NCBI GenBank assembly: GCA_963783085.1
Contig: CAWAMJ010000002.1
Coordinates: forward strand, 62,001-126,000
From: CAVYUC01 sp963783085
GTDB lineage: Bacteria; Bacteroidota; Bacteroidia; Bacteroidales; Prolixibacteraceae
Length of the DNA: 64,000 nt
Direction of reading: 5' to 3'
How positions within the stretch are numbered: the first letter of the stretch is position 1; the number at the start of each line of letters is the position of its first letter. Positions 1 through 9,456 of the stretch are shown here, piece after piece. The translations under genes and the position numbers were made by a program. Under the pieces are notes generated by a model. The model did not search any database and had not been told where the DNA came from. It saw only the letters and a list, made by a program, of their open reading frames with translations.

Positions 1-1769
1 GGTTCGATTTATATCCTGATCTGGAAATTAACCACAGTGAATGGCTGCACTGGACTGGTGGTTCGCAAACCTGGAACAACATGTGTGCCGATTGCCATTC
101 CACCAATCTGCAAAAAAATTACAACGAAGCAAATGAAAGTTATCATACCACCTGGGATGAAATTAATGTATCGTGCGAGTCATGCCACGGTCCCGGCAGT
201 GAACATGTAAGACTTTCTCAGATGTATCCCGATTCAAACCTGGTATTCGGGACAGTTTACGCAGGCAGTGGTTCCTCTCAGCAGGAACAAATGCAGGTTT
301 GCGCCCGCTGCCACTCCCGTAGATCGCAACTGACAAACAGTTTTAACCACGATGAATACTGGATGCAGCAATACAGCCCCGGTATTTTACGCCCCGGCTT
401 ATATTATGCTGACGGGCAGATTTTGGATGAAGTATACGTCTGGGGTTCGTTTACGCAAAGCAAAATGTACAGAAATGGCGTACGCTGCACCGACTGCCAT
501 GACCCGCACACCTACGAACGAAAGTTGCCGGGAAATCAGCTTTGCTACCAGTGCCACAACATCACGGTGTACGGTAACAAATCACATCATTTTCATGAAC
601 CGGGCACCGACGGGGCCAAATGCGAAAGCTGCCACATGCCCGGGCGTAATTACATGGTAAACGATTTCCGGCCTGACCACAGTTTTCGTGTTCCGCGGCC
701 CGATTTAAGCGTAAAATACGACGTCCCCAATGCCTGCAACAAGTGCCATACCGACAAGTCGGCGCAGTGGGCGTCAAACTGGGTGACCAAATGGTACGGC
801 GAAGAAAGGAAGTTTCATTTTTCCGATATTCTTGTAAAAGCAGCCAACAACGAATCTTCCCCCCAGGAAATTGAACATCTTGTCAGCATTGATACCGTAC
901 CTGAAATTGCCAAAGCCACCGCCGTGAATTACCTGGAAAATTACAGCGGTCCGCAAGCCCGGCAGGTGCTGTTGAACTGCCTCTCCCACCCGTCAGTTTT
1001 AGTTCGGCGTACCGCAATTGAAGGGTTGGGAATGTACAATGCCGAAGAAAATAAAGAGGATATGGTGCAAATGCTTTACGACACTGCGCGGGTTGTGCGC
1101 CTTGCTGCGTACAATGCATTGGCCGGCGTGAACATTGCTTCTGAATCGTCCGAAGTGGCTGCCCGGTACAATAAAGTGTCCGAAGAATTTTTCACCGTTT
1201 ATAAAAATAATGCCGATTTCCCCTCAGAAAAGTTGTTTATGGCTCAATACTATTACCGATCGGGGCAAATTGGGCTGGCACAGAAATTTTATGAGGAAAC
1301 CCTGGAAATGGATAATTATCAGAATATGGCGCGGATGAACCTTGCCATCATTTACAATGCACAACATCAAAATCAGCGGGCTGCTGCCTTGCTCAAAAAA
1401 GTAATAGAACAGGAACCAGAATATGATCAGGCATACTATTCCCTTGGACTGTTGTATGCAGAAATAAATAAAATGGATTCTGCAGTTTCCTATTTAACAA
1501 AATGCACGGAAATTAATCACAGCAATTCCGCAGCTTACTACAATTTAGGACTACTGTACCAGCAGCAAAAACAAACGAAAGCAGCAGAAAATATTTTCCT
1601 CGAAGGACTGAAATACAATCCGGATAATGAACGGTTGTTGTATGCCATCTCCTATTTTTACCTCCAGGAGCAAAAAAATACTCTGGCAAAGCAATACATC
1701 CAAAAGTTAGTGCGCTTGTATCCGAACCGTCGGGAGTATATAGAATTATTACAAATAGCGGGAAATTAA
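1..1769 (+). CDS. Multiheme c-type cytochrome with C-terminal TPR repeats (5' truncated by window)
   Basis: The reading frame is open back to base 3, so the gene starts outside the window; the first visible ATG at 81 is internal. Seven CxxCH haem-binding motifs lie in the first ~230 visible residues (CADCH, CESCH, CARCH, CTDCH, CYQCH, CESCH, CNKCH). They are followed by a HEAT-like helical stretch and then several TPR units up to the C terminus. A periplasmic electron-transfer or assembly role is inferred from the haem motifs. The nitrate reductase operon follows on the same strand after an 80-bp gap and a diheme cytochrome gene, suggesting co-transcription. The haem number of the full protein is unknown because the N terminus is missing. 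It could instead be a family member unrelated to nitrate respiration. Confidence 0.85.
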   Translation, partial: FDLYPDLEINHSEWLHWTGGSQTWNNMCADCHSTNLQKNYNEANESYHTTWDEINVSCESCHGPGSEHVRLSQMYPDSNLVFGTVYAGSGSSQQEQMQVCARCHSRRSQLTNSFNHDEYWMQQYSPGILRPGLYYADGQILDEVYVWGSFTQSKMYRNGVRCTDCHDPHTYERKLPGNQLCYQCHNITVYGNKSHHFHEPGTDGAKCESCHMPGRNYMVNDFRPDHSFRVPRPDLSVKYDVPNACNKCHTDKSAQWASNWVTKWYGEERKFHFSDILVKAANNESSPQEIEHLVSIDTVPEIAKATAVNYLENYSGPQARQVLLNCLSHPSVLVRRTAIEGLGMYNAEENKEDMVQMLYDTARVVRLAAYNALAGVNIASESSEVAARYNKVSEEFFTVYKNNADFPSEKLFMAQYYYRSGQIGLAQKFYEETLEMDNYQNMARMNLAIIYNAQHQNQRAAALLKKVIEQEPEYDQAYYSLGLLYAEINKMDSAVSYLTKCTEINHSNSAAYYNLGLLYQQQKQTKAAENIFLEGLKYNPDNERLLYAISYFYLQEQKNTLAKQYIQKLVRLYPNRREYIELLQIAGN

Positions 1770-1848
1770 ACGAATACAGATAAAAGGATTTTTTTGTCCA
1801 CATTAAAATTAATAATTTTATACCATTCTAACCGAATTTTAATGTGTC

Positions 1849-2691
1849 ATGAAGAATCACTTTCAGTTGCTTGTCATATCAATGTTGTTTCTTTATGCAA
1901 GCCTGCCGCTGCAAGCTCAAACCGACGGCGAAAATTTGTTTAAGGCAACTTGTGCCACTTGCCATACCATCGGCAAAGGAAGGTTGGTTGGCCCCGACCT
2001 GAAAGGGGTGAATGATTTAAGGGAACAGGACTGGTTGATCCGGTTTATCCGTTCGTCTCAAAAGCTTATAAAAGAAAACGATCCGGTGGCCGTTGAGATT
2101 TTTAAGGAATACAACAAAATTCCCATGCCCGACCACAATTTTACCAACAATGAAATTTTGAGTATCCTCGATTATATTCAAAAAACCAGTTCAGGAAACC
2201 AACAGGCTACTGCGGCTGCAGATACAAAAACAGAGACGACCGACACAACAGAAACCGCTATGGCCGTAACGGTTACCCCGGAACTACTGAATAAAGGGGA
2301 AGCGCTTTTTTACGGGTATGAAAATTTTTCAAACGGGGCTCCGTCCTGCATTGCCTGTCACTCCATTCAGGATGAATCGGTTATTGGCGGAGGAACGCTG
2401 AGTTTCGATCTTACCGGTTCCTTTGGCCGTTTGGGGCAGGCCGGAATAAACGCAATTCTGACAAATCCACCATTCCCGGCCATGAACGTAGCATTAAATA
2501 ATAAAAATCTCACCGATGATGAAAAGCAAGCCATTACAGCTATGCTGCAGTATGTAAACGTTCATTATGCCGGCAACCGCGGGAGTTCAATGAATGAAGC
2601 CATCTTTTTAATGTTTAGCCTCTTGTTTGCCATGTTTTTACTTGTTACCATATATATTTTATACGATAACAGAAAAATTCCCAAACACTAG
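1849..2691 (+). CDS. Membrane-anchored diheme cytochrome c
   Basis: This 280-residue protein has a signal peptide (residues 1-24, ending LQAQ). Two cytochrome c domains follow: CATCH at 35-39 with a candidate axial Met at 93 (PMPDHNF), and CIACH at 167-171 with a candidate Met near 212. A Thr/Ala-rich linker (about 115-140) separates them. A C-terminal membrane segment (about 250-271) ends in a short basic tail, so both haems should face the periplasm. It lies 39 bp before narG, which suggests it exchanges electrons with the Nar complex or the quinol pool, much as the diheme cytochrome NarC does in Thermus. That functional link is inferred from position only. Confidence 0.85.
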   Translation: MKNHFQLLVISMLFLYASLPLQAQTDGENLFKATCATCHTIGKGRLVGPDLKGVNDLREQDWLIRFIRSSQKLIKENDPVAVEIFKEYNKIPMPDHNFTNNEILSILDYIQKTSSGNQQATAAADTKTETTDTTETAMAVTVTPELLNKGEALFYGYENFSNGAPSCIACHSIQDESVIGGGTLSFDLTGSFGRLGQAGINAILTNPPFPAMNVALNNKNLTDDEKQAITAMLQYVNVHYAGNRGSSMNEAIFLMFSLLFAMFLLVTIYILYDNRKIPKH

Positions 2692-2730
2692 CAGAATGAA
2701 ACCATTTTTAACCTGGAAAAACAATAATAT

Positions 2731-5700
2731 ATGAGCTGGATTAAAGATATGATTTCCCCGAAAAACCGGAAATGGGAAGAATTTTACCGCAACCGGTGGC
2801 AGCATGATAAAGTAGTCCGAAGTACGCACGGAGTGAACTGCACGGGCGGCTGCAGCTGGAACATCCACGTAAAAGACGGGATTGTGGTTTCCGAAACACA
2901 GGCACTCGATTACCCATTACTTGAAAGTTCACTGCCGAATTATGAACCCCGGGGGTGTCAACGGGGCATCTCGTTTTCGTGGTATTTATATAGCCCGGTG
3001 CGAGTTAAATACCCCATGATTCGTGGCGCTTTAATCGATTTGTTCAGGGAAGAAAAGGAAAATACAGGTAGCGCGATGGAGGCATGGAAAAACATCCAAA
3101 ATGATCCGGAGAAACGGAAACGCTATCAGAAAGCCCGCGGCAAAGGCGGGCTCCGGCGGGTTAGCTGGGATGAGGCCCTCGAAATAATTGGTGTTGTCAA
3201 CATTTATACAGCAAAAAAACACGGCCCCGACCGGGTGGTTGGTTTTTCTCCAATACCGGCCATGTCGATGATGAGCTTTGCAGCCGGCTCAAGATTTCTT
3301 CAGTTATTTGGCGGGGTACATCTGAGTTTCTATGACTGGTATTGCGATTTGCCCAATTCGTTTCCCGAAATTTGGGGTGAACAAACCGATGTTGGTGAAA
3401 GCGCTGATTGGTACAACGCTAAATTTGTAGCTGTAATGGGCTCCAACCTTGGAATGACCCGAACACCCGATGTCCATTTTTTTTCTGAATCACGCCATAA
3501 CGGCACCAAAACCGTAGTGTTCTCACCCGATTTCAGCATGGTTTCCAAGTATGCCGATCAGTGGGTGCCGGTGCATGCCGGACAGGACGGTGCTTTTTGG
3601 ATGGCCGTAACCCATGTCATCCTGAAAGAAGCACATGTTGAACAGAAAATCCCCTATTTCATCGAATACACAAAAAAATACACCGATGCCCCTTTTCTGG
3701 TGCAACTGAATAAAGAAGGCGACAACTATGTTCCCGGCAGGCTGCTGAGGGCTAATCTTCTGAAAAAATTTGCAACCATTGAAAATGGCGACTGGAAGTT
3801 TTTGAATATTGATGAGAGTACCGGCGAATTCGTATGTCCCCGGGGAAGCTCCGGCCACCGCTGGCAGAAACAAAAAGGAAACTGGAACCTGCAATATAAA
3901 GACGGTGAAACAGGGAATGAATACAACCCGTTACTCAGCCTGATTGAAAACAACGATGAAATTTTACAGGTTGAATTTACCCGTTTCGATCAACATCAGA
4001 ATATGAAGCGTGGAGTTCCGGTGCGCTACCTGCAAACCGAAACCGGGGAAGTGGCTTATACCACTGTTTACGATCTGACGATGGCGCAATATGGTATTGA
4101 CAGGGAAACCGAAGGTAATTTTCCTTCCGGTTACAACGATGCATCTTCGGTTTATACGCCCGCCTGGCAGGAAATATTCACCGGAATCAGTGCCGACACC
4201 GTTATCCGTTTTGCCCGCGAATGGTATCATACCGCAGAGGCCACAAATGGCAAGTGTATGATAATTATTGGCGCCGGGGTAAACCACTGGTTCCACAGCA
4301 ACCTTATTTACCGGGCGGCTACCATGACTTTGCTCCTTACAGGCTGCGTTGGGGTAAACGGTGGCGGGTTAAACCACTATGTCGGTCAGGAGAAACTGGC
4401 GCCCATAGATTCGTGGGGTGCAATTATGTCGGGCAAAGACTGGAAAATTCCGGCACGGTTCCAGCAATCTCCCATCTGGCATTATATCCACTCCTGCCAA
4501 TGGCGGTACGATGGAAATCAGGCCGATTACAACAGCGTCCCCAAAAACGGTTTTTCTTCCCAGCATTCTGCCGACCTGATTGCCAAATCGGTTCGGAACG
4601 GCTGGATGCCCTTTTTTCCCCAATACGATAAAAATCCCTTCACTATTGCAGAAGAAGCCAAAAAGGCAGGCGCTGCAGAAACAAAAGAAATTCAGGATTA
4701 TATTATTGATCAGTTAAAATCCGGTGAATTAAAATACTCGGTCAACCATCCCGACCAGGAAGAGAACTTTCCGCGGGTGTGGTATATTTGGCGGGGGAAT
4801 GCCCTGTTGTCGAGCGCAAAAGGGCACGAGTACTTTTTGAAACACTATCTGGGTACCCACCACCATGAAATTGCCGATGAGGTTGCCAAAGAATTTGTAA
4901 AAGAGCTGGAGTGGAAAGAAGAAGCGCCAGAGGGAAAAATGGACCTCGTGGTGGATTTGAATTTCAGGATGGACACTTCCGCATTGTATTCCGATATTGT
5001 TCTGCCGGCAGCTTCGTGGTACGAAAAAGCCGACCTGAACACTACCGACATGCATTCATTTATCCATCCGCTGGGCGCCGCTATTCCTCCGGTTTGGGAA
5101 TCGAAAACCGATTGGGAAATTTTCCGCGAAATTGCCCGGGTAACCAGCGAAACAGCCAAAGTGCATATGCCCGAACCAAAGCTGGACGTTGTGAATATGC
5201 CCATCGCCCACGATTCTGTGGGTGAAATTTCCCAGCCCGAAATCAAAGACTGGCTGGCCGGCGAGTGTGATCCCGTACCTGGGAAAACAATGCATAACAT
5301 TGTGACGGTTGAAAGGGATTACACACAGCTCTATAACCAATTCATCAGCTTGGGCGATAACATTAAAAACGGCGTGGGGGCACATGGTACTTCGTTTAAA
5401 TGCGAAGATTTTTACGATCAGTTGCTTACCGGTCCCGGTCGGGTCAACCACATCAATGGCGCCAGTTACCCATCGATTAAAGAAGATGTGGAAGCGATAA
5501 ACTCCGTGCTTCTCCTTTCTTCGGTAACAAACGGAAAACTGAGTGAAAGGGCCTATTTATCAGCCGAAAAAAATACTGGCCTCAACTTAAGCACCCTCCG
5601 CCCAAAAAGCAATAACGAGACGCCGATTACCTATAAGGATTTGCTTGCCCAGCCCCGCCGCCTGCTGAATTCGCCATTGTGGTCGGGATTAATGGAAAAC

Positions 5701-6345
5701 GGAAGAGCTTATTCAGCGTTCTCTTACAACGTTGAGTACCTGGTGCCCTGGCGGACGCTCACCGGGCGGCAACACATTTATTTAGACCACGAAGGATACA
5801 TTCTTTTTGGTGAAAATTTGCCCACTTACAAACCGTCACCGCGGCCCGAACTTTATGGCGACCTGCGCAAATCGGTGAACGACGGAACGGCAAAACTACT
5901 GAATATGCTCACACCTCATGGCAAATGGCACATTCATTCAACCTATGGAGATACATTGCGGATGCTCACCCTTTCGAGGGGCATGGAACCTTGCTGGATG
6001 AATGAAAAGGATGCGGAAGAGTTGGGGATAAAAGACAACGATTGGGTGGAAGTACTGAACGATAATGGTACTTATTGCACCCGGGCTTGTGTGAGTTCGC
6101 GTATCCCGCCGGGAATATGCATTGTTTACCACGCCCCGGAACGTACTTATTCGGTACCCAAATCGCCCAGCCGCGGAAACAGAAGGGCCGGCGCGCACAA
6201 CAGCCTGACAAGGGTTCACCTGAAACCCAACCTGTTGGTTGGCGGTTACGGACAGTTTACCTACCACATGAATTACTGGGGGCCTGTGGGAGTTAACAGG
6301 GATACTTTCGTTTTTGTAAAGAAAATGGATCAGGTGAATTTTTGA
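2731..6345 (+). CDS. narG: Respiratory nitrate reductase, alpha subunit
   Basis: This 1204-residue catalytic subunit reduces nitrate to nitrite at a Mo-bisMGD centre. The length is close to E. coli NarG. The N terminus has no Tat signal and aligns with NarG (RWQHDKVVRSTHGVNC). The FS0 cluster ligands are visible as His33, Cys37, Cys41 and Cys76 (HGVNCTGGC then RGCQRG). The segment YDWYCDLPN...GEQTD at about 201-220 matches the E. coli region that carries the Mo-ligand Asp. Lack of a Tat signal implies a cytoplasmic active site held by NarI. The stop codon at 6343-6345 lies 20 bp before the narH ATG. The order narG-narH-narJ-narI is canonical. Confidence 0.97.
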   Translation: MSWIKDMISPKNRKWEEFYRNRWQHDKVVRSTHGVNCTGGCSWNIHVKDGIVVSETQALDYPLLESSLPNYEPRGCQRGISFSWYLYSPVRVKYPMIRGALIDLFREEKENTGSAMEAWKNIQNDPEKRKRYQKARGKGGLRRVSWDEALEIIGVVNIYTAKKHGPDRVVGFSPIPAMSMMSFAAGSRFLQLFGGVHLSFYDWYCDLPNSFPEIWGEQTDVGESADWYNAKFVAVMGSNLGMTRTPDVHFFSESRHNGTKTVVFSPDFSMVSKYADQWVPVHAGQDGAFWMAVTHVILKEAHVEQKIPYFIEYTKKYTDAPFLVQLNKEGDNYVPGRLLRANLLKKFATIENGDWKFLNIDESTGEFVCPRGSSGHRWQKQKGNWNLQYKDGETGNEYNPLLSLIENNDEILQVEFTRFDQHQNMKRGVPVRYLQTETGEVAYTTVYDLTMAQYGIDRETEGNFPSGYNDASSVYTPAWQEIFTGISADTVIRFAREWYHTAEATNGKCMIIIGAGVNHWFHSNLIYRAATMTLLLTGCVGVNGGGLNHYVGQEKLAPIDSWGAIMSGKDWKIPARFQQSPIWHYIHSCQWRYDGNQADYNSVPKNGFSSQHSADLIAKSVRNGWMPFFPQYDKNPFTIAEEAKKAGAAETKEIQDYIIDQLKSGELKYSVNHPDQEENFPRVWYIWRGNALLSSAKGHEYFLKHYLGTHHHEIADEVAKEFVKELEWKEEAPEGKMDLVVDLNFRMDTSALYSDIVLPAASWYEKADLNTTDMHSFIHPLGAAIPPVWESKTDWEIFREIARVTSETAKVHMPEPKLDVVNMPIAHDSVGEISQPEIKDWLAGECDPVPGKTMHNIVTVERDYTQLYNQFISLGDNIKNGVGAHGTSFKCEDFYDQLLTGPGRVNHINGASYPSIKEDVEAINSVLLLSSVTNGKLSERAYLSAEKNTGLNLSTLRPKSNNETPITYKDLLAQPRRLLNSPLWSGLMENGRAYSAFSYNVEYLVPWRTLTGRQHIYLDHEGYILFGENLPTYKPSPRPELYGDLRKSVNDGTAKLLNMLTPHGKWHIHSTYGDTLRMLTLSRGMEPCWMNEKDAEELGIKDNDWVEVLNDNGTYCTRACVSSRIPPGICIVYHAPERTYSVPKSPSRGNRRAGAHNSLTRVHLKPNLLVGGYGQFTYHMNYWGPVGVNRDTFVFVKKMDQVNF

Positions 6346-6365
6346 ATCAACAAAAAAGATTAATT

Positions 6366-7862
6366 ATGAAAAATATACGATCACAAGTATCAATGGTTTT
6401 TCACCTGGATAAATGCATTGGTTGCCACACCTGTTCCATTGCCTGCAAAAATACGTGGACCGACCGGAAAGGGGCGGAATATATGTGGTGGAACAATGTT
6501 GAAACCAAACCGGGCGTTGGCTACCCGCGAAAATGGGAAAACCAGGAAGCTTATAAAGGGGGGTGGGAAAAGAAAGAAAATTCAATTACCCTGAAGGGCG
6601 CCGGAAAAATAAAAGGGATGAAAAAACTTTTCCACAACACAGATATGCCCACCATGGATAATTATTATGAACCCTGGACGTATCAATATGACAAGTTGCT
6701 CGACTCTCCGGAAGGAGACGACCAGCCCACAGCCGAACCGGTTTCGATGATTACGGGAGAAAAAATGACGCCCAAAGCCGGTCCCAACTGGGACGATGAT
6801 TTAGGCGGCTCTCCTGAGTATGCGCGAAACGACGTGAACATGAAAGATTTAACGCCAGTGGAACGGGAAACCATGTTTCAGTTGGAACAGATGGTTATGT
6901 TTTATCTTCCAAGAATATGCAACCACTGCCTTAATCCCTCCTGCGTAGCGGCTTGTCCGTCAGGCGCCATTTACAAACGGGGCGAAGACGGAATCGTACT
7001 TGTCAACCAGGAACGTTGCCGTGCCTGGAGGATGTGCATAACAGCATGTCCGTACAAAAAAGTTTATTTCAACTGGCACACCGGAAAATCGGAGAAATGT
7101 ATCTTGTGTTACCCCCGGCTCGAAACAGGCCAGATTCCGGCCTGCATGCATACATGCGTGGGCCGTATCCGGTATCTCGGGGTAATGTTGTACGATGCTG
7201 ACCGACTGGAAGAGGTTGCCTCCTGTGATGAAAAAGATTTGGTAAAAAAACAGCTTGATTTGTACCTCGATCCCAACGATCCGGAAGTTATCCGGGCGGC
7301 AAAGAAATGCGGGATACCTGATTCAACTATCCAGTCTGCTCAAAAATCGCCGGTGTGGAAATATGTAAAAGAATGGGGGCTTGCATTGCCGTTGCATCCC
7401 GAATTCCGCACTTTGCCCAGTTTGTTTTATGTGCAGCCTTTATTGCCGGCAATGGCTCAAATGAACGACGATAACTACTATCACTCAGTTGGTTCAGCGC
7501 TTTGGGACGACATGAACAATCCGCGCCTCCCACTGAAATATTTAGCCAATCTTTTTAGCGCCGGAGACACAACCATCATCGGAAACATTCTGAAAAAACT
7601 GATGAGTGTGAGATTGCACAGGCGGGCTGTAACAGTTGGCGATTTGACACGGGAAGAAGCAGACAAAGCATTACTGGAATCGGGGTTGACAGCAGCAGTT
7701 GCCGATGACATTTACAGGTTGACTTCACTCGCCAAACTGGAAGACCGCTTTGTTATTCCGCCGGCCCACCGAGAAGAAGCAATTGAAATGATGGAAGATA
7801 CGCACGATCACAGGGGAAGCACCGGCTTTGGATTTATGGAAAAACCAAAACGTGGATTGTAA
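6366..7862 (+). CDS. narH: Respiratory nitrate reductase, beta subunit (Fe-S)
   Basis: The electron-transfer subunit between NarI haems and NarG. Starting at the ATG at 6366 gives 498 residues and places the first cluster Cys at 17, 20, 23 and 27, as in E. coli NarH. A TTG at 6342 overlapping narG would add eight residues and is less likely. Further ligands follow in ICNHCLNPSCVAACP and in CRAWRMCITACP, where a Trp replaces one Cys as expected for the 3Fe-4S site, then CILCYPR and CMHTC. It carries three [4Fe-4S] and one [3Fe-4S] cluster in the family. It is followed 2 bp later by narJ. Confidence 0.96.
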   Translation: MKNIRSQVSMVFHLDKCIGCHTCSIACKNTWTDRKGAEYMWWNNVETKPGVGYPRKWENQEAYKGGWEKKENSITLKGAGKIKGMKKLFHNTDMPTMDNYYEPWTYQYDKLLDSPEGDDQPTAEPVSMITGEKMTPKAGPNWDDDLGGSPEYARNDVNMKDLTPVERETMFQLEQMVMFYLPRICNHCLNPSCVAACPSGAIYKRGEDGIVLVNQERCRAWRMCITACPYKKVYFNWHTGKSEKCILCYPRLETGQIPACMHTCVGRIRYLGVMLYDADRLEEVASCDEKDLVKKQLDLYLDPNDPEVIRAAKKCGIPDSTIQSAQKSPVWKYVKEWGLALPLHPEFRTLPSLFYVQPLLPAMAQMNDDNYYHSVGSALWDDMNNPRLPLKYLANLFSAGDTTIIGNILKKLMSVRLHRRAVTVGDLTREEADKALLESGLTAAVADDIYRLTSLAKLEDRFVIPPAHREEAIEMMEDTHDHRGSTGFGFMEKPKRGL

Positions 7863-7864
7863 TT

Positions 7865-8464
7865 ATGAAGAATTTAAAACATTATACGGTTCTGTCCGAA
7901 ATTTTCAAATATCCGACACCTGCAAGGAGCGCTTTTGTTGATGAATGGCGGAAAATAGTACAAATGGCCGTTCCCGGATTGATGCCAAAATTAGATTCGT
8001 TTATAGAACACATTCAACAAAAAACAATAGCCAGGCAACAGGAATATTACATTGCTACCTTTGATGTGCAGGCACTTTGTTATCTCGACGTTGGATACGT
8101 GCTTTACGGTGAAGATTATAACCGGGGCGTGTTTTTGGCGAATATGAAAAACGAACAGGAAAAAGCCGGAAACAATTACGGCAGCGAGTTGCCGGACCAC
8201 CTGCCCAATATGCTTACCCTTTTGCCAAAACTCCGGGATGAAAACCTGGCGGAAGAACTCGTTGTTTCGATGATGGTTCCCGCCCTCGAAAAAATGATTG
8301 AATCGTTTCAATCTGCCGGTAACGTGTATCAGGGAACACTCGGTATTTTACTGCGGATTATGGAAAACGATTTTCCTGATTCGAAATTTGAGAAATTCAG
8401 CTTCACCTCGCAGGAAAAGGCCAAAAGTTTTGAGTGCTTCCCGCAGTGGAATAACATTAAATAA
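7865..8464 (+). CDS. narJ: Nitrate reductase molybdenum-cofactor assembly chaperone
   Basis: A 199-residue cytoplasmic protein of the NarJ/TorD-like family. It begins with the typical LKHYTVLSEIFKYP segment and contains a conserved LCYLDVGYVLYGEDYNRG stretch near residues 60-78. In characterised systems NarJ binds apo-NarG and is required for insertion of the Mo cofactor and the FS0 cluster; it is not part of the final complex. It sits 2 bp after narH and 29 bp before narI, so translational coupling is likely. The identification rests on sequence pattern plus position in the canonical operon. Confidence 0.92.
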   Translation: MKNLKHYTVLSEIFKYPTPARSAFVDEWRKIVQMAVPGLMPKLDSFIEHIQQKTIARQQEYYIATFDVQALCYLDVGYVLYGEDYNRGVFLANMKNEQEKAGNNYGSELPDHLPNMLTLLPKLRDENLAEELVVSMMVPALEKMIESFQSAGNVYQGTLGILLRIMENDFPDSKFEKFSFTSQEKAKSFECFPQWNNIK

Positions 8465-8493
8465 ACGGTATACAAAAATTTAAAACAGATAAC

Positions 8494-9171
8494 ATGAACG
8501 GGATTTTCTTTTTTATCGTGTTGCCTTACCTTGCAATCCTCTCATTGGTTGTTGGAAGTATATACCGGTACCGTTACGCCGGATTCCAGGTTTCCTCCCT
8601 GTCCAGCCAATTTCTCGAAAGCAAGCAGTTGTATTTCGGGAGCCGGCCATTTCACTGGGGGCTGATTTTTTTGTTTTTTGGCCACCTTGCTGCATTTCTT
8701 ATACCGCGCACCATTCTGGCCTGGAACCACAGACCTTTGCGACTTTACATCCTGGAGTTTACGGCATTCGCTTTCGGAATTATCGTTTTAACAGGCCTTG
8801 TTATGTTGATTATCAGACGCATTAAAACAAAACGACTCCATGTTGTAACGACGTATATGGATGTTTTTGTTTATGTGATACTTCTTGTGCAGGTTATTAC
8901 CGGTTTGTGGACTGCCTTCTTTTTCCGGTGGGGATCGTCGTGGTTTGCCCTGGTTTTAACACCCTATTTACGCTCAATATTCAAATTGAATCCGGAAATC
9001 AATGCCGTTACACAGCTTCCGCTGGCGGTTCAAATTCACATTGTTTCAGCATTTATTCTGATTGGAATGATCCCGTTCACCCGGTTTATGCATTTTTTGG
9101 TTTACCCGTTAGATTATCTTTGGAGGCCATATCAACTGGTGGTTTGGAACTATAAAAAACAGAACGATTAA
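8494..9171 (+). CDS. narI: Respiratory nitrate reductase, gamma subunit (cytochrome b)
   Basis: A 225-residue integral membrane protein with five predicted helices that oxidises quinol and anchors NarGH. Four His residues at 54, 64, 182 and 200 (FHWG, FGHL, QIHIV, RFMHF) align with the four bis-His haem b ligands of E. coli NarI. It is the last gene of the operon. Its stop codon overlaps the end of an opposing glycoside hydrolase remnant, so no intact downstream operon gene is present. No nitrate transporter or nitrite reductase gene is in the window. Confidence 0.95.
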   Translation: MNGIFFFIVLPYLAILSLVVGSIYRYRYAGFQVSSLSSQFLESKQLYFGSRPFHWGLIFLFFGHLAAFLIPRTILAWNHRPLRLYILEFTAFAFGIIVLTGLVMLIIRRIKTKRLHVVTTYMDVFVYVILLVQVITGLWTAFFFRWGSSWFALVLTPYLRSIFKLNPEINAVTQLPLAVQIHIVSAFILIGMIPFTRFMHFLVYPLDYLWRPYQLVVWNYKKQND

Positions 9172-9340
9172 ACCTGTAAATATTTTGGTCCGGTCAGCTG
9201 TTGTTTTACATTGTTGAATGTGGCTTCGTTTTGCCACTGGATGGTCCAGTAAACCGGCACTTCCGACCAAACCATGATTCCCATTTCATCGGCCATTCTT
9301 GTCATATTTTCGTTGTGCGGGTAATGAGCCCACTTATTCT
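9168..9340 (-). pseudogene. Remnant of a glycoside hydrolase family 2 gene
   Basis: Reading the minus strand gives an uninterrupted peptide containing HYPHNENMTRMADEMGIMVW followed by SEVPVYW and ending in a stop at 9168-9170. This matches the catalytic-barrel region of GH2 beta-glucuronidases/beta-galactosidases, which carry an HYP...LCDE.GIMV.DE signature. Only about 50 residues survive, with no start and no remaining domains, so the gene is dead. Its stop codon overlaps the narI stop convergently, marking a deletion junction. The identification is by motif only. Confidence 0.6.
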
Positions 9341-9456
9341 TATGATTGGTTGGATTGGCCTGTCAACCTCTGCAGGTTTTGGCAGCGCCCAAAGCCCGGA
9401 ATCGGGCGTTACCGGGCCATAGGCACAGGAGCAAAGACGGAAGCAGAAAAGTTGGA
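9341..9456. other. Gene-free stretch between GH2 remnant and oxidoreductase
   Basis: No coding signal could be followed here. A short GC-rich inverted repeat (GCCCGGAATCGGGC) lies near 9395-9410, just beyond the 3' end of the minus-strand oxidoreductase. It could serve as a weak terminator, but there is no clear T-run. Confidence 0.3.

Noticed and set aside
4221..5500. Several 60-150 codon frames inside narG on both strands
   Set aside because: They are shadows of the well-supported narG reading frame.
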